A stretch of DNA of 64,000 bases. Origin: Luzula sylvatica (lineage: Eukaryota; Streptophyta; Magnoliopsida; Poales; Juncaceae). A program made the position numbers and the translations under genes. Below, piece after piece: positions 56,182 through 64,000 of the stretch. Positions within the stretch are counted from its first letter, which is position 1; each line of letters begins with the position of its first letter. Location: assembly GCA_946800325.1 (NCBI GenBank), contig OX326957.1, positions 51,083,798-51,147,797 of the forward strand. Reading direction: 5' to 3'. The notes beneath the pieces are model-generated. The model was given only the letters and a program-made list of their open reading frames with translations. It was not told where the DNA came from and did no database searches.

Positions 56182-57436
56182 GTCTCCCACTCAGTTTCAG
56201 ATTTACCTAAAAGGTACTCATGTATATCACATATACACTATATCAGAGAATCTGGCCCGCGTATCAAATACGCTAAAGCCATGCACATCCAATGTGCAAA
56301 AACTTGCAATCATGCCCGACATAGTACGACTCGTTGTGTGACCGTGTAGGTTCGTTTAACGATGGCAGTAGGCCGTTTCCATGGCACTACAAGCCCATGA
56401 GCGGGATCTAGTCACTCCATCATGGCTACCCATGTTAAAACGAAAAATGATTGTGATAATTGTGCCTATCTCGAATAGCGGTTACTAGTTCTCTTGTTTG
56501 CGATATCCGTTAATCAAAAGGCATGGTAATAGTCATCCTAATAATTTGATTAACTATACTTATTCCCCGATTCCGAGTTGATTTAACAAATTTCAATCGA
56601 TATTAACCATTAATATCATTGACTCTGGCCAGAGATTTCGTTAATCGACTCATCGAGCGGCGCCTAAGAGATATCTCTTCCTTTCGGAATAAACAATTCC
56701 TATCTTGGAGACTCACATTGAATTCCGTGTTTCGGACAATACCCAATGATGACCCTTTTAACTCCCTGTTATGGTGAGCGTAAGATCATATCAAAGCATT
56801 GTGTTACGCACGTAACGCAATCAATGATCCCCTCAAGTATGAAGAATCTAAAACCCCATCCGTCACAAGTCCATCTATAATGACTAAACCATGTCATGGA
56901 CTCGCGGCTTTGGTCATATCCAATATATGTAACCTAACATATATCTACGTTCCCGATTCGACAAGCACCTTGTCCCATGATTAGCAAAACATAATCATCT
57001 CCTCGGCAAACGTACTAGTGTACGCGTTCAGTCTATCCAATAATAGAAATGCTTCTCTCTTAAGCAAGCTGATCCGCGACTAGGGATGTTTAGAAATGAC
57101 ACTTTAAGTGTGACGGTTTCGCTGCACATGGTCCTCAACCATGTCGACGTCCACACAAGTTCAAATCAAGGTTCATGTAACAATCATATTACACAACCCG
57201 CACACTGTTTTCATATAAGGTGAATGCATATTTAATTTAAGTAAACAAAATTTTTAAAAGGAATGCATTCATATGGACTAAGTATTTGGGTGATACAACG
57301 TTTACCTATGGGTATCTCCATACCCATAACCTGCGAGGACTATCGTATTAGATAACTACACTCTACTCTCTTCTTCCTCCTCTAGGTATCTCCATACCCA
57401 TAGTCATCGCATGACAGTCACGTGCGACTAGAGAGA

Positions 57437-60400
57437 GCGGTCTTGTAAACGGGTCCGCACGTTCCCGCTAGTGTTAATCATCATCAGGATTGGAACATTT
57501 CCAATACCTACGATCACATCTTTTCATAAAATTTCATGGATCAAATGAAATTTTCTGAGTATTGGCTAGAAGTGTTGTGATTCGGCATTTTTGGCTTGTA
57601 CTATTGCGTCTCACGCAATAAACAACCATAAATCCGATAACTCGTGACTACTATAGTTTGGTCATGTATCCTTGATCCATACCACTTCCTTTTGCGATTA
57701 ATAACCGCAATATACTCGCCACCGTAAATAGAATCATAAACTATTGGTCTTGTGGAACCTTTCCACATAACCGTGTTTTCATTTAAGCAAAACATGTACA
57801 CACTTTGTGATCGAAAGTCGTGCTACATATTTGGACGTGCTTCATCTTTGGAAACTGTTGTTTGTTATAACTCTTTATAACCAACACGTCCTCCACACCA
57901 TTATAGATAATAAATCCTGAATTCTTTCGCAAAGTATTCAAGGATAAACTTTACCTCTATCAATACAAATCCCGATGGGTTTTAAATATACATAACCATT
58001 ATGTATATATTTGTATAACCATTATACAATCACAAGAGTTAGTCTCATGTAATCGAATTACATTCAAACTCATGTGATTCCCATTAATTTTATTGACGGT
58101 GAACTAGACGCTTTATTTGTATGACAGATAGCCACATACATATCATGACAGATATAATAAATCCTAACATCAAATGTAAGGCATCATATTATTACTTTTC
58201 GCGCTGCTTGATGTCTCACATCGAGCCGTTGAAAATTTCTGCCATTCGACATTTCGATTTATCTCCTCCAAGGAGTTTACATGTTGAAAACCATTTTCAA
58301 CAATATGTCGATATATGTGCTATAACATAGAACGAGGAACTTCTTAGATCTATCCTATAGATCTTCACGCTTAATTCATAAGCGGTCTCGTCTAAATCCT
58401 TTGTCGTTACAAGAAATATAACGCAGCTCCCACTAACCTTCATGTGTACACAAAGTTTCCATTCGTTTCGACAATTTTATAACAGTTTATAATTTTGTCA
58501 AAACGAATATTCCAATTCCGAGAAGTTTTCTCTAATCCATCATATGGATCGTTAAAGCGTGCATATCTTATCCCCGATTCTTATGAATCGACAAAACCGT
58601 AAGGTTGTGTCAAGTACACATCCTTTCATAAAATTTTTGTCAAGAAATTCGGTTTTGACATCCATTTTGCCACATCACATAGTCGTAATATGCGACCATG
58701 GCAAGCAGAATTTCGAGAATGTGAAAGCATGGCAACATGCGAAAACGTTTCTTCATAGTCCGACTATGAATTGCATGAAACTCTTCGCAAAAAGCCTCGC
58801 TTTACATATATGCGTATTCCTATCCATGTCGGTTCGTCATCTTGAAAAACCCACTCACATTTCACGGGTCTAACCCAGAAAGTAATGAAATCAAGTTCTG
58901 AACTTGATAATTAACATGGATCGAATCTCAGATTTCATGACACCATGTCATGTGGAATCAACTTTTCATAGCATCCTTGTAGGATATCGAATCATCATAT
59001 GATTTCGATCTATCATCATTAGCCTCGATAAATCCGTATTTACCGGCTTATGATATAGCCTACTTGATCTACGAAAAATTCCTTTGTGTGTTCGACTTGC
59101 GTTCATCAACTCTTGATGAAGCCATGTCAACTTTCATCGGTACAATGTTCATTTTCAAATCACGAACTCTTTCGAGATTTATTCTACTCCCACTAGCCCG
59201 CATAGAGATAAATGACACCAAGTTCCAAACTTGTGCGCATCTAGTCCTCCTCCAAGAAGGCATCTCTTCGAGCCACGAAAATCTAATTTTCGTCGGGACG
59301 TTAGAACTAATACCCTTTAGTTACCTTAAGGATACACGAACAATTTCCAGATTTGGGATTCAGTTTAACCGAAACAAATTTCGAAATATACTCACATCCT
59401 CAAATCTGTACAAGTGACAACTTCGGAACCATTCCGATCCATATCTCATATGGCGTCTTTTGTACCGATTAGAAGGTTTATGGTCCATATCTTAATGCAA
59501 CCATTCATTAGTGCCGCTGTCTCAAGGGCGTATCCCCAAAATATTTTTGGGAGATCCTATTGACTTATCATTTATCGAACCATGTCCAACATGCGTTCAT
59601 TTCCTCTTTTCGGACACATTTCAATGTTCCGAATAAGGCAATCGTGAAACGATTCCACAATCATAAATGATCATCAATATTCATAACTCAAATATCGCCT
59701 CTTCGATCCTATCGAAAGGTTTAGCTCAAATACTCGCCTTCTCGATCCTATCGAAAAGCTTTGATTTTCTTGCTTAGTTGATTTTGTATTTCGTTTTTGA
59801 AACTCTTTGAACCTTTCAAAAGTCTCCGTTTCGGCACGCATTAAATAGATATTCTCATATCTAATTTAACCGTCCATAAACATAACAAAATACTGATAGC
59901 CTCCTCTTGCCTCGGAACTTATCGGATCATCTACATGTGAATGTAAGTTCCAATAATTCGTTGGATCTTTCTCCAACCATTGGAGAATGATGCCATTTGT
60001 CGTCTTGACTAATAAATAAGTATCGCATTAATCAATCGAATCTAATTCGAATGATTCTAGCAATCCATCATATGGAATCTAGATACGCGAATCTCGTTTA
60101 TATGGCCAAGACGGCAATGCCAAAAGAAGCAATCAACTACTAGGTTTAATCCTCCTCGGATTTCACCATTTTTGAGTCATTAGTTTGGACAACTCCTTGT
60201 CCGAACTTTCTGTTTGGAAAACATTTTCCCAAAATACCCTTAGACATATATTTCTTTCGATCCCGCTTTTGAATTACAAGGACATCCACGCATCTATATG
60301 CATTGGATTCCTCGGATATTCTGAGCATCTCCAATTCAAATTTAAATCGCATCATATGCAATTTCGGGATCGACTTATCTATCGAATGCATATGATATTC

Positions 60401-60448
60401 GGTTACGAAGATAAAATCTCGTACCATCAACATACGAGTGTTAATCAA
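57437..60448 (-). pseudogene. Degenerate copia pol of A2
   Basis: Same domain order and spacing as the A relic, read on the minus strand: unrecognised open stretch (60448..60146), GAG-pre-integrase (about 60132..60100), integrase (about 59950..59550), reverse transcriptase (about 58730..58300), RNase H relic ending near 57437. It shares A's extra A in RT motif A (TGGCAAAATGG), the stop codon after it (ATTTT then ATGAAAGGATG) and the loss of one Asp in the YxDD site (TATATCGACATATTG, near 58300..58325). The first integrase Asp region is also altered. It has additional private lesions. Cannot encode an enzyme. Confidence 0.83.
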
Positions 60449-61144
60449 AGACCCATAAGGCGTCGTAAAATTAACCTACTCTTTGAGCCGCATCGAACCA
60501 TTCAACGCGCTCTAGCTCTTGAAACTATTTCATGAGCGTTGTGTTTTACTTTCATATATACCCGAATTCTCAAAACAATTTTGAGAAATTTGCGTCTATA
60601 CATGCCACCACAAGGCACGTAATATCGTTCGATTCCTTCTTAAAGTTTATCGAACCCGGCTTTCTCTAAAGCCATAGCATTGAGCCCCGAATCTACCATT
60701 TCCGTGTCCAACACGTTCCTTTAAGTCTAAGAACTATTCTTTGACTATCAAGGTTAATAACGGTAATTCCGGCCCAAAAGCCATCTATCATATCGATCTC
60801 ATCGATATATTTGGTGTTGCTTGAAAACATAATTCTAAACGGATGATGAAGATTAACTCCTAACCGTGCGTACTTAATCTATATGCTTATATGATGAATA
60901 TATGAATGTGTTATTTTTATCGAATCGATAACCCTCATACCGATACGGGACTCCAAGTCCATAACACTCAAGACCCATATTTTACGATCCTCCCACAAGT
61001 TGCTTTGGCAGACGAATGGGATCTCGCTATTTAGGTAGGATTATATCCAATCGCATCCAATGCGACTCTCGAACCTTTATAGGATTTCGGTGATGGATCG
61101 TATCCTATACAATCCCAGTTCCGTGTGTGCATCCTATCTATGCC

Positions 61145-61345
61145 CCGAACTTCCAATCAAGTCGGCTTTAGCCTCAACCCTTACTGGCTTGAACGGTTAA
61201 GTCACAACCATACTCATCGTATCGTTCAAATAAACTACTAATAAGTCGGCTTTGGCCTTAACCCTTATCAGTCCCTATTTAACGCTTGCCACCCCGTCGA
61301 TGACTACAATAACCCATGTCGGCTTTGGCCTTAACCCATGTGAGA
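61145..61345 (-). other. Three shared-loop hairpins in A2
   Basis: Minus-strand counterparts of 33835..34035 at about 61155..61190, 61228..61272 and 61313..61342. Two loops match GGTTAAGGCCAAAGCCGA exactly and one has two changes. In the middle hairpin one stem arm reads CTGATAAG instead of CTAATAAG, which converts a pair to G-U and keeps the stem foldable. Confidence 0.6.
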
Positions 61346-61539
61346 CGTAGTACCGATCATAGTGGTTGTGAATATGGAAGGCATTTCCATGACTTAAATA
61401 TTATGAGGGATCATGCCATTGCATGTTTCTAAATTCGTGACATAATCATATTATATCACTATCACAAGATTTGTAAATGCATATGATTTATTTAGGGAGA
61501 TTAATTATTCTAAATAATTAATCATCTAATATGCTAGAA

Positions 61540-61760
61540 TGTTTGATGCCGATCAAATCGATATAAAGAACTCAAAATTCCGAGCTTCGTAGCCAAAGTT
61601 ATCGCGAAAACAAAAACAACATCCAGAGAAGGGTCCGTTATAACGGACTTCCCCATCCGTTGTAACGCAAGGGCCGTGGGGCGCGAGAAAACCTCGCCCG
61701 GGACGCGTCCGGGGCGCCAAAAACTGCCCCCGGGGCGGCAGAAAAACTGTTTTTCTGCAC
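61540..61760 (-). other. GC-rich segment specific to A2
   Basis: About 200 bp with a strongly GC-rich core (61665..61745, GGGGCGCGAG and CCCCCGGGGCGGC) and a CCGTTATAACGG palindrome. Element A has no counterpart here; at the same place it has an AT-rich segment and one more hairpin module. It may be acquired sequence or an alternative leader variant. Non-coding. Confidence 0.55.
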
Positions 61761-62564
61761 CCTTTCGTTATTTAATTAGAACGACACTAATACTTCGCTC
61801 AAATAAAATATATTACAACATGAAAGTTCTAGATAATATAATTATCTAACTAAAACAATTTGAACCATTCAAATCGGAATTTTCTACTGAAAGTTATACC
61901 AGTTTTAGTAAAATACGAACAAACGAAAAGGTAAGTATATCCAATATACACCTTTTCAACCAGAAAACTACAGACACCTTTTCAGTATTCTGTTGAAACA
62001 AAAATATTAGATTATTCCAACCGACTTTGAACGTGAATGAAAGTTCTAGATAATCTTATTATATAATTAACCCAATTGGATTGGACTCAATTGGAGTTTC
62101 GATGCGACATATAAGGACGTTTTAGTCTCTGTATGTCAAACAGTCGTACCTTTTCAGTATTCCATAAAAACGACACTGATAATTCGTTCAAATGGAAAAA
62201 CTTTATGTATCAAAGTCATAGATAATCTCATTATATAACTATGACAATTTGATCCAATCAATTTGGAGTTTCCCACTGAAAATTATCTTAGTTTTACTCA
62301 CTGTTTCGTATTCTAACTTTCTGCAGATTTTGCCGTTTCGTCCGTTTTCGCTCGTTTCCAAAACGATAAATCATGAAACTTTTTCACGATCATTCCAAAA
62401 TACTCTCAATCAACTTTTGATCGATCTCTAGCGAATTCCACTTGTGATTTTAACGGAATTTGACTTTCTCTATATGTAACATCATGCAAACGGGTACGAA
62501 CTTTGATAACCCGTGCGTATATCTAATATACGACTATGATTCGACCCTCGAATCGATGGCGATC

Positions 62565-62576
62565 GCTCTGATACCA
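62565..62576 (-). promoter_or_regulatory. Primer-binding site of A2
   Basis: TGGTATCAGAGC on the minus strand, 1 bp from the 5' LTR; initiator tRNA-Met complement. Confidence 0.92.
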
Positions 62577-62577
62577 C

Positions 62578-63671
62578 TGTAGGGAAATATCCTCGACCCC
62601 GGGCCCGCGCAGCGGATATGTAGGCCCGGTTCGATTCCCCGATTCCCGAGATCACGCCACGACTTCGAGGGTACGATGCGAATAGAAGGACAGATTCATA
62701 CCAGTGCCAAATTGATGGCACACGAAGGGTTGATCGCCGCCTTCTATTTCCTTCGGTGTCACGTTGGTGACTAGCCCGTACGTCCCATACCGCACGTCTC
62801 CCACCATTTCGACACGCCTCGGGTTGTCTTCGTGCGTTCCATGCCCGCATGATTCCACAGCCCGTTACTCGATTACTTCTCCGGTTTGATCACAACGAAG
62901 AGCCACATGTGTCGCTCCTCTACCCGTATCCACCGTGAGTCGTAGCACCTCGGTCGCGGATGCACCTGCCTAGACGATGCACCGGCGAACTTGCATGATT
63001 GCGTTTCGATTCTCTGGACGGAGAAAATTCTTTTCTCCTTCTCTCTCAATCTCTTCGCACTCTTTCATCAAGTGATCAGAGTCTCTTAATTTCTGGATTA
63101 ATTCTAAATTAACTCCATTAATTTTCTGGTTGAACTAATCTAATTATTCAACTGGTTGGACTGATGAGAGAGAGAGAAACATCATATATATACTCCATAG
63201 GATAAGGATGGGCCAAAAGGTATGTATATCTTCTATACACCTTTTCAAACAGAAAACTGCATACACCCTTTCAGTAATCTGTCAGAACGAAAATATTGAA
63301 TCATTCCAACCGACTTTGAAAATTTACGAAAGTTGTAGATAATCTAATTATCTTTCGAACCCAATTTGGCCCAGCCCAAGTGGAGTTCGGACCCGAAAGT
63401 TACGGCTGTTTTACTGACTGTATGTCAAATTATCGCACCCTTTCGGTATTTCATTAGAACGATACTGATACTTCGCTCAAATGAAATATATTACAACATG
63501 AAAATTCTATATAATCTCATTATCTAACTAACCCAATTTGAACCATTCAAATCGAAGTTTCCTACTGAAAGTTATACCAGTTTTACTAATCTGTTTCGTA
63601 TGCCCACGAACGCGTACGTTCGTTTGTCCTACGTACCATTTTAGCGATGATCCAAAACTGTATTTCCTTCA
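62578..63671 (-). repeat. 5' LTR of A2 (1094 bp)
   Basis: Same ends and length as the LTR at 55088. The substitutions between the two are mostly transitions, as expected from methylated DNA. Confidence 0.92.
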
Positions 63672-64000
63672 TCTTAGTGTTTGTAAAATTTGGTGAAAAT
63701 TTATGTAGTAAAAGATACGATACAAATGATCTAAAAACACGTTATTTGAACTCCTCAAAGCGTTAAAATCATGTTTTGAATCGAAAAACAAACTTTCTTA
63801 GTGTTTGTGAAATTTGATGAAAAGTTATGTAGTAAAAGATACGATACATTTGTAAAAGTTTTAAACACTATGAAAGTTTGTTTTTCAATTCACAACAGGA
63901 TTTTAACGCTTTGAGGAGTTCAAAATAACGTGATTTTAGATCATTTGTATGGTATCTTTTACTACATAATTTTTCACCAAATTTCACAAACACTAAGAAA
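63672..64000. repeat. 124-bp satellite array after A2, with an inverted end
   Basis: Direct units continue to about 63850 (GATACGATACA). The strand then switches: 63870..64000 reads as the reverse complement of the unit (TTTAACGCTTTGAGGAGTTC, TTTCACCAAATTTCACAAAC). The array probably continues past the window. Confidence 0.9.

Larger units (their letters stand above)
55088..63671 (-). mobile_element. Complete non-autonomous copia element A2 (family A), inserted in satellite
   Basis: 8584 bp, minus strand, LTR TGAAGG...CCCTACA, TSD TCTTA at 55083..55087 and 63672..63676. Removing it restores a satellite unit. The two LTRs are each 1094 bp and differ by about 17 substitutions by eye (1.6%). 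The layout matches element A: PBS, hairpin leader, degenerate pol, non-coding 3' region, polypurine tract. No frame longer than about 120 codons remains. Confidence 0.93.

Overview
The window looks like nuclear DNA of a flowering plant, most likely a eudicot. It is AT-rich, holds one intronless plant-type PPR gene, and is otherwise almost entirely transposable elements of plant families: Ty1/copia LTR elements, hAT, CACTA, Mutator-like, Helitron, a LINE and a SINE-like unit. I cannot name the species. There are no operons, rRNA genes or CRISPR arrays. Real coding capacity is small: the PPR gene (2475..4055, +), one full-length copia Gag-Pol frame (25827..30005, +) and a frameshifted LINE reverse transcriptase (47932..49974, -).

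Left part (1..19775). The PPR gene is followed by a chain of DNA transposons whose limits can be read from target-site duplications (TSDs). A hAT-like element (4449..9986) has been split by a 4.8 kb CACTA element (4853..9650) that carries intron-exon fragments of an unidentified host gene. A second hAT (12657..14479) contains a Helitron. A third hAT (15091..15951) lies beside an inverted broken end of its own family. A Helitron (16358..18338) is filled with a GGACCAAAATGTAAA minisatellite.

Middle part (19776..41323). A small Mutator-like element with long inverted repeats and a 9-bp TSD has been expanded to 21.5 kb by nested copia elements. Element B (intact Gag-Pol, PBS at 24607, 3' LTR from 30027) has in its 3' LTR a complete copy of another copia family, element A (31498..40045, TSD TAGCC). 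B's 5' LTR carries the same A insertion at the same base; only the last 3.9 kb of that A copy remains, because the left side was cut away at a 4-bp microhomology. Element A has copia-sized but broken pol.

Right part (41324..64000). This holds another Helitron, a diverged 0.55 kb direct duplication, a hAT with a SINE-like unit, a LINE fragment cut by an A-family LTR piece, and a 124-bp satellite array. A second full-length A-family element (A2, 55088..63671, minus strand, TSD TCTTA) is inserted in the satellite.

Main observations: A and A2 share the same inactivating lesions in pol yet have LTR pairs only about 1.3-1.6% diverged, so the family seems to be a non-autonomous lineage moved in trans. 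It carries unusual repeated hairpins, including three that share an 18-nt loop on different stems. One LTR insertion is present in both LTRs of its host element. All alignments and counts were made by eye.
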